Positions 24,321 to 34,907 of a stretch of DNA of 37,965 nucleotides are shown here, in pieces (within the stretch, counting starts at the first letter, position 1; every line of letters starts with the position of its first letter). The translations under genes and the position numbers were made by a program. This DNA is from Pseudomonadota bacterium. Lineage in GTDB: Bacteria > Pseudomonadota > Alphaproteobacteria > Sphingomonadales > Sphingomonadaceae. The stretch is from contig JAEZHP010000159.1 in NCBI GenBank assembly GCA_023416515.1, forward strand, positions 1 to 37,965, read 5' to 3'. The notes under the pieces were generated by a model. It did not search any database and was not told the DNA's origin. It saw only the letters and a list, made by a program, of their open reading frames with translations.

Positions 24321-25360
24321 GCCATCTCCTCCAGCATCGCCAGCGGCGCCGCGGGCGCGAGCTGCTCCATCCGGCATTGCTCCGGCGCCTTGTCCGGCCG
24401 CCAGCGCAGGAACGAGGTGCCGTGGCGGAAGCGCCGGCCGGTGACCTGGTCGAAGCGCACCTCGACGACCAGCTCGGGCCGAAGCGGCTGCCACTCCCCG
24501 GACCGCTCCGTCGACCAGCGGCTCGGCCCGCCCGGCGCAGCCCCGGTGAAGCCCGACGCCTCCACCAAAGCCTCCAACTGCTTGGTCAGCGCCGTCCGGT
24601 CCGGCATGTTCGATGTGAAGCCGACATGGTTCAGCAGCCCGTCCTCGTCATAGAGGCCCAGCAGCAGTGACCCGACCTCGCGCTTCTTCGCCGCATAGCG
24701 GAAGCCGCCGACCACGCAGTCCGCGCTGCGCAGGCACTTCACCTTCAGCATCGCCCGCTCGCCCGGCTGGTACGGCGCGTCCGCCCGCTTGGCGATCACC
24801 CCGTCGAGCGCCGCGCCCGCGCCCGCAAGCCAGCCCTGCGCCACCGCGCGGTCCTCGGTATAGGGCGACAGCAGCAGGTCGCCGCTCCCCGCTTGCTCAT
24901 GGAACGCCTCCAGCACCTCCCGCCGCCGCGCCAGCGGAGCATCGGTCAAATCCTCCCCCGCCATCGCCAGGCAATCGAACAGCAGTATCCGCGCCGGCGT
25001 CTCGCGCGCCAGCCGCGCCACCCGGCTCGCCGCCGGATGGAGCCGCATCTGCAGCGCCTCGAACGACAGCGCCCCGTCAGCGACGATCACCATCTCGCCG
25101 TCCAGCACGAAGCGGTCACCGGGCAACCCGCGCACCAGCTCGACGAGCTCGGGGAAATAGCGCCCGAGCGGCTTCAGCCCCTTCGACTGAAGCTCCACCT
25201 CGTCGCCGTCGCGGAAGGCGAGCATCCGGAAGCCATCCCATTTCGGCTCGAACCGCCACCCGCCGCCGTCGCCTGCGGGGCCCTCCGGCAGCGCCTCGAC
25301 CAGCTTCGCCTCCATCGGCGGCAGCGGCGGGCGGACGGGGAGGTTGGGAAAACCGGACAC
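24317..25360 (-). CDS. ATP-dependent DNA ligase (LigD ligase half)
   Basis: This 347-residue ligase seals double-strand breaks in bacterial NHEJ. Motif I is PKWDGFRM with the adenylated Lys at about residue 40; ligase motifs EPKWDG, VLDGEMVI, VIAKRADAPYQPGERAMLKVK follow, then the OB-fold with PELVVEVRFDQVTGRRFRHGTSFLRWRPDK. The N-terminal LPVRPPLPPMEAKL is usual in this clade. The start is uncertain: I choose the GTG at 25360 (MSGFPNLPV), while the ATG at 25315 would drop conserved residues and the GTG at 25405 adds more; none has a clear binding site. It is coupled to the polymerase downstream. Together they represent a split LigD. Confidence 0.88.
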   Translation of the reverse strand: MSGFPNLPVRPPLPPMEAKLVEALPEGPAGDGGGWRFEPKWDGFRMLAFRDGDEVELQSKGLKPLGRYFPELVELVRGLPGDRFVLDGEMVIVADGALSFEALQMRLHPAASRVARLARETPARILLFDCLAMAGEDLTDAPLARRREVLEAFHEQAGSGDLLLSPYTEDRAVAQGWLAGAGAALDGVIAKRADAPYQPGERAMLKVKCLRSADCVVGGFRYAAKKREVGSLLLGLYDEDGLLNHVGFTSNMPDRTALTKQLEALVEASGFTGAAPGGPSRWSTERSGEWQPLRPELVVEVRFDQVTGRRFRHGTSFLRWRPDKAPEQCRMEQLAPAAPLAMLEEMA

Positions 25361-25503
25361 GGCTTCGAAACGACGCGGCCTCCCGCACCGTTCCACCCGT
25401 GACACAGCCCTGTCCGCTTCGCGGCAGGCTGGCCGACTTTCGCCGTCTCTCTTGGAAAGCGAGCTCGCTTCGCTCCGCTTGCGTTCCGCTCGGCGGCTTC
25501 GGC

Positions 25504-27339
25504 TTAGGCCGCCTCGGCCTTCCGGCTCTGCCGCTTGCGCTCATGCGGATCCAGAAACCGCTTCCTGATCCGGATCACCTTCGGGGTCACCTCGACCAGC
25601 TCGTCGTCCTGGATGTAGGCGATGGCCTGCTCAAGCGTCATCCGCCGCGGCGGCGTGAGGCGGATGCCCTCGTCCTTGCCCGAGGCGCGGAAGTTGGTGA
25701 GCTGCTTGGACTTCAGCGGGTTGACCTCGAGGTCCTGCGGCTTGGCGTTCTCGCCGATCACCATGCCCTCGTAGAGCTTGTCGCCGGGCGAGATGAACAG
25801 CACGCCGCGCTCCTCGAGCGCGTTGAGCGCATAGGCGACCGCCTCGCCCTGCTCCATCGAGATGAGGACGCCGTTCTGGCGGCCCGAGATCGGGCCCTTG
25901 TAGGGGCCGTATTTCTCGAACAGCCGGTTCATGATGCCGGTGCCGCGCGTGTCGGACAGGAACTCGCCATGATAGCCGATGAGGCCGCGGCTCGGCGCGC
26001 TGAACGTGAGGCGCGTCTTGCCGCCGCCCGACGGGCGCATGTCGGTCATCTCCGCCTTGCGGAGGCTCATCTTCTCGACGACCGTTCCCGAATGCTCGTC
26101 GTCGACGTCGATGACGACCGTCTCGTACGGCTCCTCGCGGCCGTTGGGGCCGTCGCGGAACAGCACGCGCGGGCGGCTGATCGACAGCTCGAAGCCCTCG
26201 CGGCGCATCGTCTCGATGAGCACTCCGAGCTGGAGCTCGCCGCGGCCGGCGACCTCATAGGAATCGGACGTCGGGCTGACGGTCACCCGGATGGCGACGT
26301 TGGTCTCGGCCTCGCGCTCCAGGCGGTCGCGGATGACCCGGCTCTGCACCTTGTCGCCGTCCTTGCCGGCATAAGGGCTGTCGTTGACGCCGAAGCTCAT
26401 CGCCAGGGTCGGCGGGTCGATCGGCCGAGCGCGGATCGGCTGGGTCATGCCCGGCTCGGCGATGGTGTTGGACACGGTCGCCTTGGTGAGGCCCGCGATC
26501 GCGACGATGTCGCCCGCCTGGGCGCTCTCGACGGGCACGCGCTCGAGCCCGCGGAAGGCGAAGACCTTGGTGGCGCGGCCGGCCTCGACCTCGTTGCCGT
26601 CGACGTCCAGCGCCTTGATCGGCATGTTGATGTCGAGCTTGCCGCTCTCGATCCGCCCGGTGAGGATTCGGCCGAGGAAATTGTCGCGGTCCAGAAGCGT
26701 CGCGAGCATCTTGAACGGGCCGTCGACCGGAAGACCCGGCTCCGGGATATGCTCGACGATCTTCTCGAACAGCGGGGTGAGGTCGCCCGAGCGGACGTCG
26801 TCGGTCAGCCCGGCATAGCCGTTGCGGCCCGAGGCGTAGAGGACCGGGAAATCGAGCTGCTCGTCATTGGCGTCGAGGCTGAGGAAGAGCTCGAAACATT
26901 CGTCGAGCACTTCCGCGGGCCGGGCGTCCGGGCGGTCGATCTTGTTGACCACGACAATGGGCTTCAAGCCCAGCCCGAGCGCCTTCCCGGTCACGAACTT
27001 GGTCTGCGGCATCGGCCCTTCCGCCGAGTCCACGAGCAGGATGACCCCGTCGACCATGGACAGGATGCGCTCAACCTCGGCGCCGAAGTCGGCGTGGCCC
27101 GGTGTGTCGACGATGTTGATCCGCACGGCCTCGCCGCCGCCCGGCGGGGTCCACTCCACGCTGGTGCACTTGGCCAGGATGGTGATCCCTCGCTCTTTCT
27201 CCAAATCGTTGGAATCCATGGCCCTTTCTTCCACGCGCTGATTGTCGCGGAAGGTGCCGGATTGCCGGAACAGCTGGTCGACAAGAGTCGTCTTGCCGTG
27301 ATCGACGTGGGCGATGATCGCCACGTTGCGAAGGCTCAT
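25504..27339 (-). CDS. typA: TypA/BipA ribosome-associated GTPase
   Basis: BipA is an elongation-factor-like GTPase acting in ribosome assembly and stress adaptation. The start MSLRNVAIIAHVDHGKTTLV carries the P-loop AHVDHGKT, followed by RGITI, DTPGHADFG and NKIDRPDARP. Later come the beta-barrel, the domain III/V fold and the BipA-specific C-terminal domain with GEAVAYALNALEERGVLFI. I choose ATG 27339 (611 residues, a normal length); the frame is open further upstream but without homology. It is separated from the ligase by 143 bp and points the same way. A large antisense frame opposite it is judged spurious. Confidence 0.97.
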   Translation of the reverse strand: MSLRNVAIIAHVDHGKTTLVDQLFRQSGTFRDNQRVEERAMDSNDLEKERGITILAKCTSVEWTPPGGGEAVRINIVDTPGHADFGAEVERILSMVDGVILLVDSAEGPMPQTKFVTGKALGLGLKPIVVVNKIDRPDARPAEVLDECFELFLSLDANDEQLDFPVLYASGRNGYAGLTDDVRSGDLTPLFEKIVEHIPEPGLPVDGPFKMLATLLDRDNFLGRILTGRIESGKLDINMPIKALDVDGNEVEAGRATKVFAFRGLERVPVESAQAGDIVAIAGLTKATVSNTIAEPGMTQPIRARPIDPPTLAMSFGVNDSPYAGKDGDKVQSRVIRDRLEREAETNVAIRVTVSPTSDSYEVAGRGELQLGVLIETMRREGFELSISRPRVLFRDGPNGREEPYETVVIDVDDEHSGTVVEKMSLRKAEMTDMRPSGGGKTRLTFSAPSRGLIGYHGEFLSDTRGTGIMNRLFEKYGPYKGPISGRQNGVLISMEQGEAVAYALNALEERGVLFISPGDKLYEGMVIGENAKPQDLEVNPLKSKQLTNFRASGKDEGIRLTPPRRMTLEQAIAYIQDDELVEVTPKVIRIRKRFLDPHERKRQSRKAEAA

Positions 27340-27492
27340 GCGGATATAACTCGATTTGGAGGGCGCAAGTTGCGGGGCGCGCCACATAACAATGATGCTG
27401 CGCCGCAACAAGAGGGCGCGGTCGGGGCTTACCAATCGCACGCTTAGCGCGCCGTTAACCTCGCAAGCGTATCCGAACCAAGGAGGCATTTC

Positions 27493-27897
27493 GTGGTTCG
27501 TTTCAAGATCAATCAGCAGCTCGATTCGCCGAACGGCCGCGCCAGCGCCCCGCGCGAAGCCGGCCGAACCCGCAGCCCGCGCCGGCGCGTGGTGATCGAC
27601 GGCATCTTCCACGCGCTCACCGGCACCTACCGGATCGCGATCAAGAATCTGTCTTGCACCGGCGCTCTTATCCAGTGCGACCAGCCGCTAACGGTCGGCA
27701 AGGAAGGCGTCCTGGGCGGCAAGAACCTCGACCATTTCTGCCGGATCGTATGGACCGACGGCAGGCATTACGGCCTCCAGTTCGACACTCCCCTGGCGAT
27801 GGACGTGGTGCTTGAGCTCCACCGCATCACCGGAGACGACGTCGACCGCGCCGCGACCAAGGAAGCCGAGGAGTGGTGGCGAAGCCACGCCCCTTAA
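27493..27897 (+). CDS. PilZ-domain c-di-GMP binding protein
   Basis: The 134-residue protein is a lone PilZ domain. The first c-di-GMP motif RxxxR is at about R27-R31 (RSPRRR), and the second, [D/N]xSxxG, is N52-LSCTG57. Both are intact, so binding is likely. The C-terminus (ATKEAEEWWRSHAP) is charged. PilZ proteins act as c-di-GMP receptors for motility, exopolysaccharide or envelope enzymes; the target here is unknown. The GTG start at 27493 has AAGGAGG eight bases upstream. The gene is divergent from typA. The MraZ-like gene follows after 219 bp. Confidence 0.9.
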   Translation: MVRFKINQQLDSPNGRASAPREAGRTRSPRRRVVIDGIFHALTGTYRIAIKNLSCTGALIQCDQPLTVGKEGVLGGKNLDHFCRIVWTDGRHYGLQFDTPLAMDVVLELHRITGDDVDRAATKEAEEWWRSHAP

Positions 27898-28116
27898 AGT
27901 GCCTTAAGGCGAAGCGGCACGACCGCTGCCAGCCGCGCATCGGTGCTCGCCTTGCCCACAAAAATCCCCGACGCCCAAATTAATCGACCGACGATTCGGG
28001 ATTACTACGCCAGTAGATTCCCCATCTAATCCTCCGCCGCCGTTAACCATATTGCCACGCCAGTAATTAGGGCGGCGGGGCGGCCTCGGTCGGCGCTCCA
28101 GAGTGGGCAAAGTTGA

Positions 28117-28617
28117 ATGTACGAGCGGTTCCTGTTTGGCGGCAGGGCGGTGACTTCCGTCGACCATGACGGGCGAATGATCGTCCCGGCCTTCGTTATC
28201 GAAGTCCTTGAGCGGCGGGGCTCGGCGGGCATGATCTGCTTGGGAGTCCATGAACGCGACTCCTGCCTCCACGCTTATGACGAAAGCTATCACCGCGCCC
28301 TGTTCGCCGAAATCGAGCGGCGGCGGCTGAGCGACGAAGCCGCCGGACGAACCGCCGCAGATCACCATTCGCGGCTGCGCCGGGCCTTCGGCTTCGTCGA
28401 GCAAACCCTGGTTGCCGACGACGGGGCCATCCTCCTTCCGCCGCTGCTTCGCCGCAAGGCGCTGATCAAGCGCTCCGCGTTGATCGTGGGAGTAGGCGGC
28501 AGCTTCGAGATCTGGAGCCCGCGGGTCGCACGCGACGCCGCCGACCCGATGGTTCGCGAACTCGCCGACCTGCGCGGCCCGGCGGCGGCACCGGAAGAGG
28601 GGATGCTGGCGGCATGA
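28117..28617 (+). CDS. Diverged MraZ paralogue, second copy outside the dcw cluster
   Basis: The 166-residue protein aligns end to end with the dcw MraZ in this window. The first DNA-contact motif, DHDGR, is at residues 16-20, the same position as DAKGR in MraZ, inside FLFGGRAVTSVDHDGRMIVPAF. The C-terminal half reads LVADDGAILLPPLLRRKALIK and VGVGGSFEIWSP. In that half the DxxGR motif is ADDGA: both the Asp and Arg of the motif are Ala. MraZ uses both halves for DNA binding, so this copy should bind differently or less. It starts at ATG 28117 and its stop overlaps the next gene by ATGA. It is probably a regulator or ring partner; its function is inferred. Confidence 0.85.
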   Translation: MYERFLFGGRAVTSVDHDGRMIVPAFVIEVLERRGSAGMICLGVHERDSCLHAYDESYHRALFAEIERRRLSDEAAGRTAADHHSRLRRAFGFVEQTLVADDGAILLPPLLRRKALIKRSALIVGVGGSFEIWSPRVARDAADPMVRELADLRGPAAAPEEGMLAA

Positions 28618-29072
28618 GGTTCAAGTGCAGGATCACGGGCCACTCTGCCGCCGAGCGCGTGATCTACAATTCCGGCTTCTTCTTCGGCCGCTGCAGCCAT
28701 TGCCGGACCGACCTCATCCGCACCGGCAAGGGCGGCTGGCAGGACGTTCCGGAGGGCCATGTCGTGGCCTGGAGGGGAGGCAGCCGCCGCAGTCATTCCC
28801 TTCCCGCCGACTTCACCGGCCTGCTGCCGATCATGATCGGCGAGACTGACGCGAGGCCTCAGTTGCCGGCGGCGCGAGGCCGTTTCTTTTCGCGGAATCG
28901 CGCGCTTGTCGCCAAGGCGTCGCGCGGGCGCCGCGGCAAGCGGGCAGCCTCCGCGGCGAGCCAGCCGATCAATTCCGACGAGGTCGCGGAGAAGCCGCTT
29001 CCCGCTTTGCTGATTGCAGCCCTGATGTTCGGCGCCAGCATTCGGCTGCTGCGGGTGCCCCGCCGCAGCTAG
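28614..29072 (+). CDS. Cys-containing protein coupled to the MraZ paralogue; C-terminal membrane segment
   Basis: I do not recognise a family. The 152-residue protein starts MRFKCRITGHSAAERVI and has CSHC (in FFFGRCSHCRTDL), a Cx2C that with Cys5 and His10 could bind zinc. The middle is basic (KASRGRRGKRAA). The C-terminus carries a hydrophobic stretch of about 16 residues (ALLIAALMFGASIRLL) that may be a membrane tail. The ATG overlaps the MraZ-like stop (ATGA), so the two are made together. It ends one base before the stop of the convergent acyltransferase. Likely partner or target of the MraZ-like protein; inference. Confidence 0.72.
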   Translation: MRFKCRITGHSAAERVIYNSGFFFGRCSHCRTDLIRTGKGGWQDVPEGHVVAWRGGSRRSHSLPADFTGLLPIMIGETDARPQLPAARGRFFSRNRALVAKASRGRRGKRAASAASQPINSDEVAEKPLPALLIAALMFGASIRLLRVPRRS

Positions 29073-30103
29073 TTACGGGCGAACGACCGCCGGCCGCTGC
29101 TCGGGCATCCCCATCGAGGCGAGGATCGGCCGGCGGTCCTGCAGAGCCTTGAAATCGTCCTTCGCCGCCATCCCGCGCCATTCGGCCAGGATCAGCGACT
29201 GGGCGACGGCTCCGCCCAGGGTCGTCCCCGGTCCGGTGATGATGAAGAGGTCGGGCGCGAATTCACGAGCCGCGATGGTGATGGCGCGGGTGAAGTCGTA
29301 GGTCTCAACGACCTGGGTGCCGAGGGTGTAGGAGCGAAGCGCCCCGGTGTCGGTTGCGCCGGGCCACCAGATCGCTCCGCGCCCGTCGATGAGCGGCAGA
29401 TCGGGATTACGGAACAGCTCGGCCGGCAGTTGTCCCCTGCCCTGCTCGGCCACCGGCTCCATCAAGGGCGTATGGAAGGCGGCATGGTTGGCCAGCCGCA
29501 TCGGGAAGCGTCCTTCCAGCGGCTCCACCTTGCCTTCGAAAGCGGACAGGCCGGCCTCGTTGCCGGCGAGCACGAGCATGCCTCCCAGATCGATCGAGAG
29601 GTGGAGCTCATTGCCTTCGCGCGACGCGATGTCGTCGACGATCGCCAGAAGTTCGGCTCTGCGCTGCGGCTGCGCCCGCCAGTCGTCGCCGACAAAGGGA
29701 TAGATAAGCTGCCCGCCGATCAGCGCGCGCTGCATCAGGGTGCCCATAGTGTTGGAGACCCGGAAGCCGTCCTGCGGCTGGAGGGCGCCGGCGCAGGCGA
29801 GCGCCGAATACCAGCCCATCGAGTTGCCGGTGACCGCGACCACGTCGATCTTCTCGCGGTCGATCGACAGGAAGTCGCCCAGCGTCGCCGCGAAGATCAG
29901 CGCCGAGGCATTGTCGCCGCGCGTGTGCTCAGCGACGGAGAAACGCTGAGCGCCGTCGAGTTCGGACAAGGAGGGCTGGCCGGACGCGCGCCTCTGCTCG
30001 TCGAACGCCGCGATCATCGCCGCATCCGGGAAGTGGCGCTGGAGGTAGCCCAGCTCGGTCTTGTTATAGGTGCCCCGACCGGGGCAGACGACCACGGCCT
30101 TCG

Positions 30104-30107
<4 letters not shown>
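29073..30107 (-). CDS. FabD-like acyltransferase coupled to fused E1, lacking the malonyl Arg
   Basis: The 344-residue protein has the alpha/beta fold of ACP acyltransferases. The nucleophile elbow GNSMG (94-98) has Ser96, and His212 lies in AFHTPLM, the usual His. In E. coli FabD the Arg that holds malonyl carboxylate is 25 residues after the Ser in MRGxxMQ; here the same distance gives Met121 in NTMGTLMQ. The substrate is therefore probably not malonyl. Start ATG 30107, overlapping the E1 stop (ATGA). Coupling with the fused E1 suggests a joint acyl-group pathway. The name FabD would be misleading; the true substrate is unknown. Confidence 0.83.
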
Positions 30108-32293
<2,186 letters not shown>

Positions 32294-32358
32294 AGGCCCC
32301 TCAGTAAGACGCCTGCAGCCCCGGGAGCAGGCCCTCGCGCAAGCGCCGCGAGGTCATC

Positions 32359-32377
32359 CAGGGGCAAGGCGCCCCTG
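32359..32377 (-). terminator. Hairpin after tRNA-Leu
   Basis: CAGGGGC (32359-32365) pairs with GCCCCTG (32371-32377) around five bases. It lies 22-40 bases past the tRNA 3' end on the minus strand. There is no T-run, so termination is only tentative; read-through into the E1 gene is possible. Confidence 0.4.
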
Positions 32378-32398
32378 ATGCCCAGTTTTGACCGGAAA

Positions 32399-32485
32399 TG
32401 GTGCCCAGGAGAGGACTCGAACCTCCACGCCCTTGCGAGCGCCAGCACCTGAAGCTGGTGCGTCTACCAATTCCGCCACCTGGGC
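32399..32485 (-). tRNA. tRNA-Leu, anticodon CAG
   Basis: On the minus strand an 87-base cloverleaf runs from 32485 to 32399. The acceptor stem GCCCAGG pairs with CCTGGGC; discriminator A and an encoded CCA end the molecule. The anticodon stem CCAGC/GCTGG holds loop TTCAGGT with CAG, which reads CUG. The D-arm has TGGCGGAATTGGTAGA and the T-arm GGTTCGAGTCC. A long variable arm of class II tRNAs (Leu) lies between. All parts fit; this was checked by hand only. Confidence 0.95.
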
Positions 32486-32597
32486 ACGGGGTCGAAAACA
32501 GTCGGTAGGCGGCGCGAACTAGGGGGGGCCAAAACTAAAGTCAACGGCGACGCGCGCCGGCTTGCCTTCCCCGCGCAAGCGGGCCAATGCGCCGCAC

Positions 32598-33548
32598 ATG
32601 ATCGATCGCTCCGAAAGCCTCGTCACCGTGTTCGGCGGAGGCGGCTTCATTGGCCGCTACGTCATCCAGCAGCTGGTCAAGAGCGGGTGGCGAATCCGCA
32701 TCGCCGAGCGCGATCCCGGCCGCGCTTATTTCCTTCAGCCGCTGGGCTGGGTCGGCCAGTTCCAGTTCGTGTCCGCGGATATCCGCAAGCGTGAAAGCGT
32801 CGAGCGCGCCGTCGCCGGAGCGAGCGCGGTGATCAACCTCGTCGGGATCCTCAAGGGCGACTTCGTCGGCTTCCATGTCGATGGGGCCCGCAACGTAGCC
32901 GAAGCCGCCGCGGCGGCGGGCGCGCGCTCGCTTGTCCACGTCTCGGCGATGGGCGCCTCGGCAGACAGCGACAGCCGCTACGGCCGTTCCAAGGGCGAGG
33001 GCGAGGCGGCGGTTCGCTCGGCCTTCCCGGGCGCGACGATCATCCGACCGTCCGTCGTGTTCGGTCCGGAGGACAATTTCACCAATCGCTTCGCCTCGAT
33101 GGCGCGGCGGCTGCCCGTGCTCCCGGTGATCGGCGGCGATTCGAAGTTCCAGCCGGTCTATGTCGCCGACCTCGGACGGGCCATCTCGGCCGCCGCGCTC
33201 GATCCCGAGCAGCACGGGGGCAAGATCTACGAGCTCGGCGGTCCCCAGGTCGTGACGATGGCCGAGCTCAACCGCTTGATCTGCGAGGCCACCGGGCGCG
33301 CCGGTAAGATGACGGTGCCGGTGCCCGACGCGCTCGGCGGGATGATCGCGAGCCTGACCGGGTGGATGCCCGGAGCGCCGATCACCAGCGACCAGTGGAA
33401 GATGCTTCAGCGACCGAACGTCGCAAGCGGGGATCTGCCCGGTTTCGAGGCCTTCGGCATCCGGCCCGAGCCGCTCGGCGCGCTCGCCGAGACCTGGCTC
33501 ATGCCGTACCGCAAGGGCGGCCGCTTCGCTGTGAAGCAGCCTTACTGA
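32598..33548 (+). CDS. NDUFA9-like NAD(P)-binding SDR protein
   Basis: The 316-residue protein has an atypical SDR fold like the complex I accessory subunit NDUFA9. The nucleotide loop GGGGFIG is at 13-19 (VFGGGGFIGRYVIQQL), then INLVGILKG, LVHVSAMGA and SRYGRSKGEGEAAV in the region of the SDR Tyr/Lys, and IIRPSVVFGPED. It may help quinone- or lipid-linked chemistry; the bacterial function is unclear. I start at ATG 32598; an in-frame TTG at 32562 adds 12 non-homologous residues. Its 3' end meets the HD-GYP gene with seven bases between. Next to uppP across that gene, an arrangement I recall from sphingomonads. Confidence 0.9.
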   Translation: MIDRSESLVTVFGGGGFIGRYVIQQLVKSGWRIRIAERDPGRAYFLQPLGWVGQFQFVSADIRKRESVERAVAGASAVINLVGILKGDFVGFHVDGARNVAEAAAAAGARSLVHVSAMGASADSDSRYGRSKGEGEAAVRSAFPGATIIRPSVVFGPEDNFTNRFASMARRLPVLPVIGGDSKFQPVYVADLGRAISAAALDPEQHGGKIYELGGPQVVTMAELNRLICEATGRAGKMTVPVPDALGGMIASLTGWMPGAPITSDQWKMLQRPNVASGDLPGFEAFGIRPEPLGALAETWLMPYRKGGRFAVKQPY

Positions 33549-33555
33549 AGAGCCG

Positions 33556-34761
33556 TCAGGCCGCCTTCAGGTTCGATCCCCGAAGGATCTGAGGCCACAG
33601 GCGGTCCCAGCCGTTGAAGCCCCAGCGCTCAGGCCTCTCGCGCGACAGGATCTCATCGCCGCCGTCAGTGGCGAGCTCGATGTCCTGATAGGGCAGGCCC
33701 GCCCGCTTCACGACCGAGTAGAAGACCCGCACGACTGGCCGGGTGAGCTGCTCGTCGTTCTGCTCAACGACCACTGCGAGACGGCCGGACTTCAGCCGCA
33801 CCAGGCTGCCGATCGGATAGATGCCCACGCTTCGGATGAAGGCGGAGAGCACCGACTCGTCGAACTGGTCCTTCTGCTTGAACATGTCCGACAGGACCTC
33901 GGCCGGCTCTTCCGCCTGCTTGTAGGGGCGGTTCGAAGTCCGCGCGTCATAGACGTTGCAGACCGCCGCCATGCGCGCGTGAAGGCTGATCGAATCGCCG
34001 CGGAGTCCATAAGGATAGCCATGGCCGTCGATGCGCTCGTGATGATGCTTGCAGACGTCGAGGACCACCTCTGAAACACCCTTGGTCCGGCCAAGGATCT
34101 CATGGCCGCGGATCGGGTGCTGGCGCACCAGAGCCATCTCCTGAGCGGTAAGGCTCGAAGGCTTGGTGAGCAGGTCGACCGGGAGCGCGGTCTTGCCGAT
34201 GTGCATTAGAAGGCCGGCGGTGCCGAGCTCGCTGATCTCGGACTCGTCGAATAGAAGCTGGCGGCCGAGATTGATCATCAGCGCGCACACGGCGACGGAG
34301 TGAAGATAGGTATATTCGTCGGCTGCCTTCAGGCGAACGAAGCTGACCAGGGCCGAGGCATTTCGGTCCATTGAGCTGCTGATGTCCTCGATCACCGGAA
34401 CGGTCTGGGCAAGGTCGACCGCCTTGCCGAGCCGAGCCTGCTTCAGGATCTCGCCGACGCTCTTGCTGGCGCGCTTGGTGATGGCTTCGACGCGGCCGAA
34501 TTCCTCCTGGGTGCTGCACGCGGCGACCGGCGTCGTGCGCCTGCCGAAACCGCCGCGGCGCGGCTCGCTGCCGAGCAGCGCGTCTGCGCCTTTATCGGTG
34601 TCGATGATGAAGACGGCCTTGCCCTCCTGCATCCGCTCGAGCTCGACGGAATCGGTGAGCAAATATTGGGTCTTCCAGTCGGGATGGTCCATCCACGACC
34701 CTTCCGGAGCATGGATATACATGCCGAGCCTAAGCGACTTGGCCGGTACGCGCTTGAGCAT
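33556..34761 (-). CDS. DUF3391 + HD-GYP protein with MH in place of the HD pair
   Basis: The 401-residue protein has an N-terminal DUF3391 domain (about 1-75, KRVPAKSLRLGMYIH) and a C-terminal HD-GYP domain, normally a c-di-GMP phosphodiesterase. The GYP is intact (DGHGYPYGL, 246-253 or so), with His154 (YLHSV), His215, His240-His241 and Asp272. The catalytic HD pair, normally HDIGK, reads M186-H187-IGK. The Asp that bridges metals is lost. The enzyme may be inactive, altered or a binding-only receptor. I start at ATG 34761; the frame opens upstream to 34851 but without homology. It is divergent from uppP. Confidence 0.9.
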   Translation of the reverse strand: MLKRVPAKSLRLGMYIHAPEGSWMDHPDWKTQYLLTDSVELERMQEGKAVFIIDTDKGADALLGSEPRRGGFGRRTTPVAACSTQEEFGRVEAITKRASKSVGEILKQARLGKAVDLAQTVPVIEDISSSMDRNASALVSFVRLKAADEYTYLHSVAVCALMINLGRQLLFDESEISELGTAGLLMHIGKTALPVDLLTKPSSLTAQEMALVRQHPIRGHEILGRTKGVSEVVLDVCKHHHERIDGHGYPYGLRGDSISLHARMAAVCNVYDARTSNRPYKQAEEPAEVLSDMFKQKDQFDESVLSAFIRSVGIYPIGSLVRLKSGRLAVVVEQNDEQLTRPVVRVFYSVVKRAGLPYQDIELATDGGDEILSRERPERWGFNGWDRLWPQILRGSNLKAA

Positions 34762-34907
34762 GTTTCCCCCGAACTCCGCAAACTGTTGATAGGCCTCGCC
34801 CCGCTCCCGAGGTACGCCCGAACTCTTTGCGAGGCGTAAACGACAGGGCAAAAATCCAGGAAAATCGCTGGACCGGCGCCGCCCGCCGCCGCTAGAGCGC
34901 CGCCTTC

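Noticed and set aside
24667..27447. A 926-codon open frame on the plus strand
   Set aside because: It runs antisense to the ligase and typA, is Arg/Ala/His/Asp-rich without domain structure, and is explained by GC-rich codon bias on the other strand.
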